DNA of 64,000 bases. It comes from Candidatus Aenigmatarchaeota archaeon (GTDB taxonomy: Archaea > Aenigmatarchaeota > Aenigmatarchaeia > CG10238-14 > SCSR01). Positions 38,849 through 48,200 of this stretch are shown here, in pieces (position 1 is the stretch's first letter; the number at the start of each line of letters is the position of its first letter). The notes beneath the pieces were generated by a model. The model was not told where the DNA came from. It ran no database searches and worked only from the letters and a program-made list of their open reading frames with translations. The stretch lies in contig JACPAE010000001.1 of assembly GCA_016181005.1 (NCBI GenBank), forward strand, positions 182,207 to 246,206, written 5' to 3'. The position numbers were made by a program, and so were the translations under genes.

Positions 38849-40294
38849 CTAATTCGCCTTCACCAAAGCCTCTTTCGAGACAGAACTTCTCCTGATCTTC
38901 CTTCTGTCGGCATAAACCATTGTCGCCTGCGGCAAAGTCAGATTCCCAACAACATCAACAACCGGCTTTATCCTGTACGTCAGCACGCGGTCCTCCCTTG
39001 CCTTCATGGTGTCTATCCTCCACCTCAACTCCATGCCCCCAGGAACTTTCGTTATCTTCGGCCTCAACGTGTCAAACTGCTCAACAATTCTCACAAGCTG
39101 CGGCACTACGTCAATCACTTCCACGTCCTTGATCTCGTGGAACGCCCTGTTCCTCGCCTCCACCAAAACCACAATCTCCTTACCCCTTCTAATTTCTCCC
39201 CTGTGGCTGGTGCCCTTGTGAACGCCCGGCGTTGCAAAGAACTTGTATCCGGCATAAACAGCCCCGAACACTATCGCGGCAGCAACCCAAAGCCTCCATA
39301 TCTCAAAGCTGTATTTAATCGTATACTGAGCCCCTGGCGCCAGTGTGGGAACTGACCACGAATACACTATTCTATTGCCGGCAGACTGTTCGCCCGGCTC
39401 TACATCGGGCGAGAAAAGAACCGTCGCCATCTTGGGAACAGATTCTGTCAACGTGAAAGGCGGCAAGTCAACATTGCCCCGATTAATTATTGTAATCGTT
39501 GTCGTAGTTGCAACCACGTTGTAGGAAGTTTGTTTTGATACATATTCCGTTGGAAGCTGCGTTACAGTATTTACGTTGAAATTCAACGACTTGGCATACT
39601 TGAGCTGGTTGTTAGCATCCCTTAATTCGGCCTCCACGACATAGCCGCCCGGCGGCGCATAATTATCCAAATCAAAACTCTCGGCGATTCTTAGGGAAGA
39701 CTTGGTTCCTATGCTTTCTATAGTCTCAGTGAAAGTCTGCACAATGTCAGCGCCTCTCCTGATTGTCAGCTTGAGGAAATACTTGTCCGAGAGAAAATCG
39801 TCAGCGTTGTAAACTTGCGATATTATCCTAACCTTTTCTCCTGGATTCAATGCATACTTTTCCAATGACAGTTCGCTGATGAAAACAGGGGTTTTCCTTT
39901 GCACGGTTGCGAAAATGCTCTTCGTGTCGGTGACAGAATTGTCGCTTGTTGACATGACGGTAATCGAGTATTCCACTGTCTGCGGATCGGCGAGGAAATC
40001 AGGAGTAAAGTCGATTCTAACAGTTTCCTGCTCATTCGGCCCTACATCTATCAGGAATTTCTCCGCTGAAACCCCGATTTGCGTTGGAACAGGATTGAAT
40101 ATGGTCAAGGTGAAAGTGTCAGCGTTAGACCGTGAATTAACAATTACAACATCCACGCTTGAAGTTTCGCCTGTGAAGAGAGTGGGATTTGTTTTTGGGA
40201 TTTGGACTGATACGCCTGCGGCAAATGCGGCAGCAGTTACGCTGAGCAGAACTGCAATAAAACTGAGAAGCACGGCTTTTCTCAAAGGGACCAC
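38849..40294 (-). CDS. Membrane-anchored extracellular protein with Ig-like (CARDB/NEW3-type) domains
   Basis: 481 aa. An N-terminal signal peptide (AVLLSFIAVLLSVTAAAFAAG), then repeated beta-sandwich segments (NPTLFTGETSSVDVVIVNSRSNADTFTLTIFNP; EKYALNPGEKVRIISQVYNADDF; TTTITIINRGNVDLPPFTLTESVP), a transmembrane helix near residue 340 (LWVAAAIVFGAVYAGYKFF), and another beta domain after it (EVIDVVPQLVRIVEQFDTLRPKI). The arrangement of transient-repeat/CARDB domains suits envelope or adhesion roles. Not a recognised enzyme. Confidence 0.65.
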   Translation of the reverse strand: MVPLRKAVLLSFIAVLLSVTAAAFAAGVSVQIPKTNPTLFTGETSSVDVVIVNSRSNADTFTLTIFNPVPTQIGVSAEKFLIDVGPNEQETVRIDFTPDFLADPQTVEYSITVMSTSDNSVTDTKSIFATVQRKTPVFISELSLEKYALNPGEKVRIISQVYNADDFLSDKYFLKLTIRRGADIVQTFTETIESIGTKSSLRIAESFDLDNYAPPGGYVVEAELRDANNQLKYAKSLNFNVNTVTQLPTEYVSKQTSYNVVATTTTITIINRGNVDLPPFTLTESVPKMATVLFSPDVEPGEQSAGNRIVYSWSVPTLAPGAQYTIKYSFEIWRLWVAAAIVFGAVYAGYKFFATPGVHKGTSHRGEIRRGKEIVVLVEARNRAFHEIKDVEVIDVVPQLVRIVEQFDTLRPKITKVPGGMELRWRIDTMKAREDRVLTYRIKPVVDVVGNLTLPQATMVYADRRKIRRSSVSKEALVKAN

Positions 40295-40334
40295 TAATAC
40301 TATTTAAATTCCTTCTGGCTTAAACTTAACCTGT

Positions 40335-40961
40335 CTATTTCTTTTTCTTCAACTTGTCTATCAGCTGGTTGACAATTGGCTTGAAGACTTCCTCTTTAGG
40401 GCCTGTCTGGAAGTAGTAGGCCTTGTTGTACTTCTTCCTGTAAAAGTTGTACCAGGTTAAGTTCTCGATAGGCTGTCTCCTGATTATCTCCGACTTTTCT
40501 GCAGGGTAGCCCACAGTGACAATTCCAACCGGCCTTATGTCAGCCGGGATTCCGAAAATCTGCTTCACCTTGTCCTCGTCCAAAGCTCTTATCCAGTTGG
40601 CGCCGAGGCCTAACATCTGGGCTGTCAAAACCATTATAGTTGCTACGCTTGCAGTGTCTTGGACAGCGTAAACATTCTCCCCCCTTTCCTGGTACTTCAG
40701 GCTCAATTTCTTCGTGTCAGCGCATACGATTATGTTCACAGGCGCGCTTTTAACCGCGTCCGATTTTAGAGAGGCATTGTACAGCTGGCTCCTGGCGTCT
40801 TCATCGTCCTTGACAACAATGAATTCCCAAGCCTGCAGGTTTCCTGCAGATTCCGCATAGTTGGCCGTGTAGAGAATGACGCCGATAAGCTTGTCGTCAA
40901 CATCCTTCTTCTCATATCTCTTGACTGTTGCACGTTTTGTTATAGCATCGAAAAAGTCCAT
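40335..40961 (-). CDS. Nitroreductase family flavoprotein
   Basis: 208 aa. FDAITKRATVKRYEKKDVDDKLI and ANYAESAGNLQAWEFIVVKDDE form the FMN-binding start (R.S.R.y, then aPSa.N.QpwrF), with AVQDTASVATIMVLTAQMLGLGANWIRAL and IVTVGYPAE later. Reduces nitro- or quinone-type substrates with NAD(P)H; true substrate unknown. Ends with a Lys-rich tail. Confidence 0.88.
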   Translation of the reverse strand: MDFFDAITKRATVKRYEKKDVDDKLIGVILYTANYAESAGNLQAWEFIVVKDDEDARSQLYNASLKSDAVKSAPVNIIVCADTKKLSLKYQERGENVYAVQDTASVATIMVLTAQMLGLGANWIRALDEDKVKQIFGIPADIRPVGIVTVGYPAEKSEIIRRQPIENLTWYNFYRKKYNKAYYFQTGPKEEVFKPIVNQLIDKLKKKK

Positions 40962-41022
40962 TTATCCACTAGATTAATTTGTTGTTTAAAATCTTTATAG
41001 TTTGCGTGTAAAGCCGCAACTT

Positions 41023-41151
41023 ATGCAGACATGCAGCTGTTCGGACTTGGCATCGTCATCCGGCGAAACAATGGTTCTTCGAACTAGATTTTTCCTCAAG
41101 CCAAGACTCCTCAAGCATCTCAGGCAGAAGCTGGTCCAATTGAAGGTGTAG
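41023..41151 (+). CDS. Small basic hypothetical protein, 42 aa
   Basis: MQTCSCSDLASSSGETMVL, then RTRFFLKPRLLKHLRQKLVQLKV. A Cys-containing head and amphipathic basic tail; a TATA-like ctttatag lies about 28 nt upstream of ATG 41023. In the short gap before the DNA ligase gene and co-directional with it. Family not recognised. Confidence 0.42.
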   Translation: MQTCSCSDLASSSGETMVLRTRFFLKPRLLKHLRQKLVQLKV

Positions 41152-41204
41152 TTGAAGTACATACTCTCCTTTAAAATTAAATTAATGCCAATTTAAATCT
41201 ATTT

Positions 41205-42902
41205 ATGGACTATTCCGTTCTTGCAGAAGTTTATGAGAAGCTCGAGTCTGTGCCGTCCAAGCTCGCGAAGGCGGACATACTTGCGGAATTTCTAAAGAAT
41301 GTGCCGACCAGCGAATTGCACAAAGTCGTTCTCCTTGTACAAGGCAGGGCTTTTCCAGGATATTCGGAGCAGGAGCTGGGAATAGCGTCTCAGACGATGA
41401 TCAAGGCAATTTCCAAAGCTACAGGACTGAACACTTCCCGTGTCGAGGAGAAGTTCAAGAAAACAGGCGACCTTGGGCTGACGGCTGAGGAATGCATAAA
41501 GTCAAAGAAACAATCCACACTTCTGAGAAGGAAATTGACTCTGGATCATGTTTTTGAAAACATGAAAAAGCTGGCAACCATAACAGGCAGCGGATCGCAA
41601 GAAAGAAAATTAAGCCTGATAGCAGAATTGATTGTGTCCGCAAAGCCGAACGAGGCAAGGTACATTGTAAGGACGATACTCGGTGATTTGCGTGTAGGCG
41701 TTGCCGAAGGAATAATTCGCGACGCTATCGTCAATTCGTTCCTGGAGCATTCCACCAAGGAAGAGAAAGAAAAGTCTGCAGCAGCTGTTGAGAACGCTTG
41801 GAGCATGATTAATGACCCCGGGGAGGTCGCAAAGATAGCAAAGGAAAAGGGCATTAAAGGCTTGGAAAAGATTGGTGTCCAACTTGGGAAGCCGCTGCAG
41901 GTGATGCTGGGCGTCGCCGCAGAAAAGATAGAGGATGTGGTCGAAGAGTTCGGAGAGGTTTTTGCGGAGTACAAATATGACGGCATGAGAGTCGTGATTC
42001 AAAAGAAAGGCAATCATATATGGCTCTTCACAAGGAGGCAGGAGGACGTGACAAGACAGTTCCCTGACATAGTTGAGCTTGTCCGCAAGTGCTTGAAGGC
42101 TGACGAGTGCATTGTTGAAGGCGAGGCATTAGGGATTGACCCTAAGACTGGATATCCTCTGCCATTTCAAACACTCGGCCAGAGGGTGCACAGGAAGTAC
42201 GATATTGAGAGGATGGCGAAGGAGATACCAGTACAGGTAAACCTTTTTGATGTAATGTATGTTGATGGCAAGTCGTTGTTTAACGAACCTTTGAAAGAAC
42301 GAAGGAAGGAATTGATGAAGATAGTGAAGCCGATTGAAGGAAAGTTTCAAGCCGCCAAAAACATCTATACCAAAGACTTGAAGAAGCTGGAAAAGTTCTA
42401 CGAGGAGGCGCTAAAGAACAGACAGGAGGGGATTATGTTGAAAGTTCCAGATACCCCTTATGTCTTTGGTAGACACGTCGGAACGATGTATAAAATAAAA
42501 CCAACAATGGAGAATCTTGATCTTGTTGTTATCGGTGCGACATGGGGCGAAGGCACAAGAGCTAGATGGTTAACAAGTTACATGCTGGCATGTAGAGACG
42601 AGGGTACAGGAAAACTTTTGGAATGTGGGATGATCAGTACGGGGTTAAGTGAGGGGGAGTATAAACAGACTACACAGATGCTAAAGCCCTTAATAATAAG
42701 AGAAGAAGGTAGAACAGTCTGGGTTAAACCAAAAATAATTATGGAAGTAGGCTATCAGGAGATACAAAAGTCACCAAATTACAGTTCAGGATTTGCACTT
42801 AGGTTCCCTAGATTTATTAGATTTAGACAGATCGATAAATCCGAGCCAGATTCTTTGGATAGAGTCATAGCACTTTTCAAATCCCAAGGAAGGGCAGGAT
42901 AA
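41205..42902 (+). CDS. lig: ATP-dependent DNA ligase
   Basis: 565 aa, typical of archaeal LigI. The N-terminal DNA-binding domain (about 1-210), the adenylation motif EYKYDGMR with Lys257, then FTRRQEDVT, IVEGEALGID, FDVMYVDG, GIMLKVPD, and YKIKPTMENLDLVVIGATWG are all present, followed by the OB domain. Joins Okazaki fragments. The last ~120 codons are noticeably AT-richer than the rest of the gene. Confidence 0.96.
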   Translation: MDYSVLAEVYEKLESVPSKLAKADILAEFLKNVPTSELHKVVLLVQGRAFPGYSEQELGIASQTMIKAISKATGLNTSRVEEKFKKTGDLGLTAEECIKSKKQSTLLRRKLTLDHVFENMKKLATITGSGSQERKLSLIAELIVSAKPNEARYIVRTILGDLRVGVAEGIIRDAIVNSFLEHSTKEEKEKSAAAVENAWSMINDPGEVAKIAKEKGIKGLEKIGVQLGKPLQVMLGVAAEKIEDVVEEFGEVFAEYKYDGMRVVIQKKGNHIWLFTRRQEDVTRQFPDIVELVRKCLKADECIVEGEALGIDPKTGYPLPFQTLGQRVHRKYDIERMAKEIPVQVNLFDVMYVDGKSLFNEPLKERRKELMKIVKPIEGKFQAAKNIYTKDLKKLEKFYEEALKNRQEGIMLKVPDTPYVFGRHVGTMYKIKPTMENLDLVVIGATWGEGTRARWLTSYMLACRDEGTGKLLECGMISTGLSEGEYKQTTQMLKPLIIREEGRTVWVKPKIIMEVGYQEIQKSPNYSSGFALRFPRFIRFRQIDKSEPDSLDRVIALFKSQGRAG

Positions 42903-42991
42903 GCTTTAATATCTTTCTATCCGAGTAATTATTACCCAGTGACAAGAATGCTTATAAGCTTTAAATTTAAAATCAATTTAATCGTGGTAAA

Positions 42992-43807
42992 ATGGCTTTA
43001 GCATCTAACAAAACGATGGACGCCCTGAAGGGCATCGGCTTGAACCTGTACGAGAGGAAATTGTGGGTGGCTTTGCTAGCCAGAGGAACATCCACTGCCG
43101 GCGAATTGTCAGAGATTGCCAATGTCCCAAGGTCGAGAAGTTACGATATCTTGCAGAGCCTGGCAGAAAAGGGATTTGTTATTGCACAGCCGTCAAAGCC
43201 TTTGAGGTACGTGGCGATTCAACCGAAGGAAGCGCTGGAAAGGGCGAAGAAGAAACTCGAGGAAAACATGCGGTCGACTTTGGATAGGATGGACGATTTG
43301 AAGGCATCGCCGGTGATAAAGGAATTGAGCGAGATTCACAGCAAAGGACTTAACATTGTCTCACCAGAGGAAATAACCGGGGCGCTGAAAGGAAAATATT
43401 CAGTTATGCAGCAGATTGGCAGCATGATAAAGACTGCGAACAAGAAAATCAATATTGTCACCACTGCCGAGGGCTTGAACGACCTTTATGAAAACCATAT
43501 GAATGAGTTGAAAAAGGCTTCTGAAAGGGGAGTTAGAGTGCAGATTGCTGCAAGCGGTGCAGAAAAGGTGGCGGATGCTATCAAGAGTCTGACCAGCGTT
43601 GCCGAAGTCCGCACGTTGAATGCCAAGGATATGCCGATTGCCGGAAGATTCACAGTTGTGGACGGTAAGGAATTAGTTTTCTCATTAACAGACCATAAAG
43701 TTCACGACACACAGCACATGGCTTTCTGGAGCAGGAGCGAGCATGCCGCAGGCAACTTGATGGATCCTTTATTCAAGATGATTTGGGAAAACTCCAAACG
43801 GGTTTAA
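42992..43807 (+). CDS. TrmB-family transcription regulator
   Basis: 271 aa. The N-terminal TrmB winged helix is visible: LKGIGLNLYERKLWVALLARGTSTAGELSEIANVPRSRSYDILQSLAEKGFVIAQPSKPLRYVAI (about 13-77), followed by a coiled coil and a C-terminal PLD-like effector domain (KKINIVTTAEGLNDLYENHMNELKKASERGVRVQI). Regulators of this family often sense sugars or energy state. Preceded by a TATA-like tataagctttaaa. Confidence 0.88.
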   Translation: MALASNKTMDALKGIGLNLYERKLWVALLARGTSTAGELSEIANVPRSRSYDILQSLAEKGFVIAQPSKPLRYVAIQPKEALERAKKKLEENMRSTLDRMDDLKASPVIKELSEIHSKGLNIVSPEEITGALKGKYSVMQQIGSMIKTANKKINIVTTAEGLNDLYENHMNELKKASERGVRVQIAASGAEKVADAIKSLTSVAEVRTLNAKDMPIAGRFTVVDGKELVFSLTDHKVHDTQHMAFWSRSEHAAGNLMDPLFKMIWENSKRV

Positions 43808-43828
43808 ATAATTTCTCTATTTAAAATT

Positions 43829-44503
43829 TTATGTTTCAGAACTTCTCATTAAAAGATTTTCTAGTGCTTCATATCCTCTTGCAGCATCTTTCCTTTTAAC
43901 CAAAAAATTTAATTCTGTCAATGAAGAAACAATTTCAATCAAGTTTACATTTTTCCATAAAAGTTCTTTTGTCATTTGGTAAAGAATACCAGGTGTGTAA
44001 AGAAAGTCCTCAGAAAATTTTAAAGACAATTGGTTAAGATTTTCTTCTATGTGTGTTATCTTTTCATCTTTAAGCAATTCAAGCAACTTTTTCTTATGTT
44101 TTTCATTAGAAATTATCGAGACATTAATATGGCCATGCACAATATTCAAAATATCACCTTTCTCATAGTCAATTAAATTGTATATGGACTTTAACTTTCC
44201 AAAAAGCGATGGTGATTTATGAACAGTTATATCACATAGCCCCGATTTCATAGTAAGCTCTGTATCATGTTCAAACACTTTCTGCATATCTTTACTATCA
44301 TATTTTTTGGTCATTTCATCTGCATATCGACGAAGTGCCATCATCACTGCGGATGTCTTTACTTGTTTGTCTAGTTCTTCTTCTATCCTAGGCTTTAATA
44401 GTTCTGCAAGTGAGCCATAATTGATTAACTTCTTTTTCATTGCTTCGTATGCGAATGGCATGTCATTAACGTATTTTTTCACTAAATGACTTATTGTGAC
44501 CAT
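43829..44503 (-). CDS. ACT-domain-containing regulatory protein
   Basis: 224 aa. N-terminal HTH-like helices (VNDMPFAYEAMKKKLINYGSLAELLKPRIEEELDKQVKTSAVMMALRRYA), then LCDITVHKSPSLFGKLKSIYNLI and, at the C-terminus, FLYTPGILYQMTKELLWKNVNLIEIVSSLTELNFLVKRKDAARGYEALENLL, which fits an ACT amino-acid-binding unit (PG-containing turn, then a beta-strand-helix). Archaeal ACT proteins of this type resemble aspartokinase regulatory parts. It lies 80 nt from the 97-aa ORFan and near dapA-dapB, so a link with aspartate-family amino acids is plausible but unproven. Confidence 0.55.
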   Translation of the reverse strand: MVTISHLVKKYVNDMPFAYEAMKKKLINYGSLAELLKPRIEEELDKQVKTSAVMMALRRYADEMTKKYDSKDMQKVFEHDTELTMKSGLCDITVHKSPSLFGKLKSIYNLIDYEKGDILNIVHGHINVSIISNEKHKKKLLELLKDEKITHIEENLNQLSLKFSEDFLYTPGILYQMTKELLWKNVNLIEIVSSLTELNFLVKRKDAARGYEALENLLMRSSET

Positions 44504-44582
44504 AACATTTCTCCAACATTTTGTTATAATAATAACGTTAAGTTATTATATATATAAAGCTAATGGTACAGAGGTGATTAAA

Positions 44583-44876
44583 ATGCAAACACAAACTGAA
44601 AACGGTAGAGAAGGGCTGAGACATGCTCTCAGTTTAATGGGTGTAGTTGACACACATGATGCAGCTACACCCGAAATGATAGAAAATAACCTGAGAATAG
44701 GTCCACGACAGACATACCACTACGCTCTAAAAGCAGGTGACAGGATTACAGGACACCTGATCGCGTATTTACAAGGCGGTACAGTGACTGTCGAACATAG
44801 ACGAGGATTAAATGATGAAGGAGAACCACTTGCGACATATGGATGGCAAATGGGGATGAGGTATCATGGCACATAG
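44583..44876 (+). CDS. Hypothetical protein
   Basis: 97 aa from ATG 44583, which has a strong GAGGTGA Shine-Dalgarno 6 nt upstream; an earlier in-frame ATG is inside the divergent promoter. LRHALSLMGVVDTHDAATPEMIENNLRIG, then YHYALKAGDRITGHLIAYLQGGTVTVEHRRG. No recognised domain. TATA-like ttatatatataaag just upstream. Confidence 0.5.
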   Translation: MQTQTENGREGLRHALSLMGVVDTHDAATPEMIENNLRIGPRQTYHYALKAGDRITGHLIAYLQGGTVTVEHRRGLNDEGEPLATYGWQMGMRYHGT

Positions 44877-44961
44877 AAGACGAATGAGGCATCGGCTGAC
44901 GTTTTTAAATCTTTTGAATCTGTTTGAAAACTTAAATAGATTAAATATGAGGTAATGGATA

Positions 44962-46062
44962 ATGACAACAAGACCCAAAGGTGTAATACCTGCTTTACTT
45001 ACGCACATGTTTGACAATGGAAAAATTGACTATGATAGTATCGATAGACATGTAGAATTTCTAATTGCAAATGGTGTGCATGGAATAGTACCATGTGGAA
45101 CGACAGGACAAAGCCCAACTATTTCTTGGGAAGAACATGAAGAAATAAATAAAACAGTTATTGCAGCTAGAGACAGAGCAAATAGTAAAACATCAGTAAT
45201 TATCGGCGCTGGCTCTAATAATCTAATAGAAGCAGTCGAATCGACAAAAAAGGCTACTGAAGAAGGTGCAGATGCAACTCTTCACGTCACTGGTTATTAC
45301 AACATGCCAACACAAGAAGGATTTGCCAATTATTTTCTGGGCGTAGCAGATGCAGCCTCTGAAAAGGGTGTGATAATTTACAACATTCCAGGAAGAGGAC
45401 ACCCGCTTATACTACCTGAAACAATGGCAGCTCTTGCAAAGGCAAGGAAAAATATATGGGGAACAAAGGATTCGACAGGTGGTAGAGTAGCTGGTCACAA
45501 GCTTTACAATGAAGAAAGAAGTTTATGGAGAGCAATAAGGCGTGAAGCGAATATGAGAGGTCTTTCTCTTTTCGGAATTTGGTCAGGTGATGATCCTGTG
45601 ACTTGTGCAATGATGACAGACCCAGAAATACGTGCGAATGGCGTTATTTCAGTTTGGGCTAATGTATTTCCACATGTTTACGCAAAAATGGTAGAAGCAA
45701 TTTTGAGGCATGATTACAAAGCCGCAGAAAAGATAGATAATTCATTAAAAGAACTTAATGGTCTTGTTGGAGTAAGGACTGGTTATTATTTTCCAGTAGG
45801 AAGTGAAAATATTTATGTAGAAGATGATAATTTCAGGAATCCACAACCAGCGCAATTTGTAGCTTATACTCTTGGTTTGACAAATTCTCCGATGGTAAGG
45901 TCACCAATGATTGTACCTCCGAAAGAAGTTCAAAGAAAAGTTGGAGTAGCTTTGCATAGATTATTTGTTGAACATGAAGACTACTTTGGTCCTATAACCG
46001 AATTTTATCATCCCCAACCTTCAGTAGCAGATAGGTTGATGGAATATAAAGAAGTGGTGTGA
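44962..46062 (+). CDS. dapA: Dihydrodipicolinate synthase family protein (DapA-like)
   Basis: 366 aa, longer than typical DapA (about 290) because of a C-terminal extension of about 70 residues. VPCGTTGQSPTIS (the GTTGE region), YNIPGR with Tyr140, and WGTKDSTGG with the Schiff-base Lys169 are intact. DapA condenses pyruvate with aspartate semialdehyde. It is followed 4 nt later by dapB, so a lysine/diaminopimelate role is likely. AT-rich compared with the ribosomal genes, suggesting transfer. Confidence 0.88.
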   Translation: MTTRPKGVIPALLTHMFDNGKIDYDSIDRHVEFLIANGVHGIVPCGTTGQSPTISWEEHEEINKTVIAARDRANSKTSVIIGAGSNNLIEAVESTKKATEEGADATLHVTGYYNMPTQEGFANYFLGVADAASEKGVIIYNIPGRGHPLILPETMAALAKARKNIWGTKDSTGGRVAGHKLYNEERSLWRAIRREANMRGLSLFGIWSGDDPVTCAMMTDPEIRANGVISVWANVFPHVYAKMVEAILRHDYKAAEKIDNSLKELNGLVGVRTGYYFPVGSENIYVEDDNFRNPQPAQFVAYTLGLTNSPMVRSPMIVPPKEVQRKVGVALHRLFVEHEDYFGPITEFYHPQPSVADRLMEYKEVV

Positions 46063-46066
46063 TAGA

Positions 46067-46843
46067 ATGACTATAAAAGTTGCTTTAGGTGGATATGGAA
46101 GGATGGGAAAGATAGCTGAAAGTTATTTTGCTTCCGATCCGGATATAGAGATTGTTTATGGGGTCACAAGAAATCCTCCAACTAGAAATTCAGGTCAATT
46201 TCCAATTTATCCACCAGAGGTATTGTTAAGTGGCGATTTACCAACTGTTGATATGTGGTTAGATTTTTCTAGACCTGGAGGTGCGATGCAAAATATACCA
46301 ACTGTAGTTAAAAAAAGAATCAAACCAATTATAGGAACGACAGGATTTGCTACAGAAGAGCAACAATATTTGAGAAATGTACTAGAAGAATCTGGGATTC
46401 CTTGTTTTTGGGATTCTAATTTTTCTCTTGGAGTAAATGTAATGGCATATTTGGTAGAACAAGCTACTAAATCACTTCAAGGTTATGATGTAGAAGTTGG
46501 AGAAAGACATCACAACAGAAAAAGAGACGGTCCTAGTGGAACTGAATTAAATATTTTATTTAACGCCATTCGGAGAGTAAGAGAAGAAGCAACTGAAACA
46601 TATAGAGAACCTACTAAAGATCATTTGAGAAGACTAGAAGAAGTAGGTCTATCATATCAAAGAGCAGGCGATAATCCCGGGAGACATGAAGTAGTCTTTG
46701 GTGGAAATAGAGAAGAACTAGTAATTTCTCATCAAGTTTTTGAACCCGTCGTTTTTGTCGGTGGCGCTAAAACTGCAATTTTATGGTTGTACGAACAAAA
46801 TACCTCTGGTATATACAGGTTTAGAGACATTCTAGGAATTTAG
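46067..46843 (+). CDS. dapB: 4-hydroxy-tetrahydrodipicolinate reductase (DapB)
   Basis: 258 aa. GGYGRMGK (NAD(P)-binding GxGxxG), WLDFSRPGGAM, IIGTTGFATEE, DSNFSLGVNVM, and EVGERHHNRKRDGPSGT (the catalytic H-H...K-D-PSGT) are all present. Reduces the DapA product in lysine biosynthesis. Operonic with dapA. No other lysine genes are in the window. Confidence 0.92.
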   Translation: MTIKVALGGYGRMGKIAESYFASDPDIEIVYGVTRNPPTRNSGQFPIYPPEVLLSGDLPTVDMWLDFSRPGGAMQNIPTVVKKRIKPIIGTTGFATEEQQYLRNVLEESGIPCFWDSNFSLGVNVMAYLVEQATKSLQGYDVEVGERHHNRKRDGPSGTELNILFNAIRRVREEATETYREPTKDHLRRLEEVGLSYQRAGDNPGRHEVVFGGNREELVISHQVFEPVVFVGGAKTAILWLYEQNTSGIYRFRDILGI

Positions 46844-46856
46844 CCAATAAAATAAG

Positions 46857-48200
46857 CTAATAGACTTTTCTTATCTCGTCTTGAACCTGCTTTACAAAAT
46901 CTCCCAACCTAACGCCTTGCTTTTCCCCACCATCGTAATTTGACCTGACGGAAATTGTTTTACTCTCTTCCTCTTTCTTGCCTATAACGAGAGAGTACGG
47001 AATCTTTTGCAATTGTACATTTCTTATCTTGTATCCGATTGTGTTAGATTCATAATCACCGACAACTCTTATACCACTTTCCAAAAGTTCTTTCTCGACC
47101 GAGCGCGCATAATTTTCATTCTGCTCGGACAGCGACAAGACTGCAACTTGCACTGGCGCGAGCCAGACAGGGAACTTGCCTTGATAGTGCTCAATCAAAA
47201 TTCCGATGAACCTCTCAAGTGAGCCGTATATGACACGATGGATTACAATCGGAGTGTGCTCTTTGCCATCCTCGCCCGTGTAAGTTAATTGGAATCTACC
47301 CGGCATCTGGAAGTCCAGCTGTATGGTTGCGCACTGCCATTCCCTTCCCATCGAGTCCTTTATGTCCACATCAATCTTCGGTCCGTAGAATGCACCCTCC
47401 TTTTCCTTTATCTCAGCCTTTATGCCGTTCTTTTTCGCAACCTTGACAAGAATGTCAACAGCTTTATCCCACTGCTCCTTCGTTCCCATATGCTCCTCTG
47501 GCATCGTTGAAATCTTTACGGTATACTTCAGATCGAAAATGCCATAGAACTTTTTCATCAATTCTATCTGTTCGTGCATTTCACCTTCTATCTGGTCTTC
47601 CGTGACAAAAATATGTGCGTCATCTTGCGTTAATGATTTAACCCTGAACAAACCGCTTGCGACGCCGCTCAGCTCGTTCCTGTACAAGACATCAAAATCG
47701 GATATCCTTAATGGAAAGTCTTTATAGCTCCATTTCTTGGATTTGTAGAAAAGGAAAGTGGACGGACAATTCATGGGCTTCAAGCCAAACTCTTCATTTC
47801 CAAGCTTGGTGATGAACATATTGTCCTTGTAGTGGTCCCAGTGGCCGCTTACCCGCCACAATACAGTATTTGCAAGCGCAGGAGCAGATATTTCTATGTA
47901 ATTCCTTTTGGACAGCTCATTTCGTATAAAGTCAATCAGGATGTTCCTTAGTTTCAGCCCCTTGTCGTGCCAGTACACCATCCCGGGCGACGGCTCTTGG
48001 AAGCTGAACAGGTCGAGTTTTTCACCGATGATTCTGTGGTCTGTTTCCGGCAGGCCCGCAAAGTCACTTCTCTTTATCCTCGCCATCATTGCGTGTTCGC
48101 TCAAGTTCTCCTCGTGCTTAACCTTCCCAAATTTCTCCTCTTTCTTCGAATAAATTTTTGCTGTCTCTGCCAGAGGATGTCCCTTGACTTTGATGTGCAA
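46857..48200 (-). CDS. thrS: Threonyl-tRNA synthetase, catalytic and anticodon-binding part
   Basis: 447 aa. Class II core: PGMVYWHDKGLKLRNILIDFIRNEL (motif 1), YRNELSGVASGLFRVKSLTQDDAHIF (motif 2), and GSLERFIGILIEHYQGKFP (motif 3), then the anticodon domain. The zinc-site Cys and His (MNCPST, DDAH) are seen. It begins LHIKVKGHPLAE, the point where full-length archaeal ThrRS continues from its editing domain. The editing domain is in a separate overlapping frame upstream. The TTG start has no clear Shine-Dalgarno, so expression may need frameshifting or re-initiation. Confidence 0.88.
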   Translation of the reverse strand: MHIKVKGHPLAETAKIYSKKEEKFGKVKHEENLSEHAMMARIKRSDFAGLPETDHRIIGEKLDLFSFQEPSPGMVYWHDKGLKLRNILIDFIRNELSKRNYIEISAPALANTVLWRVSGHWDHYKDNMFITKLGNEEFGLKPMNCPSTFLFYKSKKWSYKDFPLRISDFDVLYRNELSGVASGLFRVKSLTQDDAHIFVTEDQIEGEMHEQIELMKKFYGIFDLKYTVKISTMPEEHMGTKEQWDKAVDILVKVAKKNGIKAEIKEKEGAFYGPKIDVDIKDSMGREWQCATIQLDFQMPGRFQLTYTGEDGKEHTPIVIHRVIYGSLERFIGILIEHYQGKFPVWLAPVQVAVLSLSEQNENYARSVEKELLESGIRVVGDYESNTIGYKIRNVQLQKIPYSLVIGKKEEESKTISVRSNYDGGEKQGVRLGDFVKQVQDEIRKVY

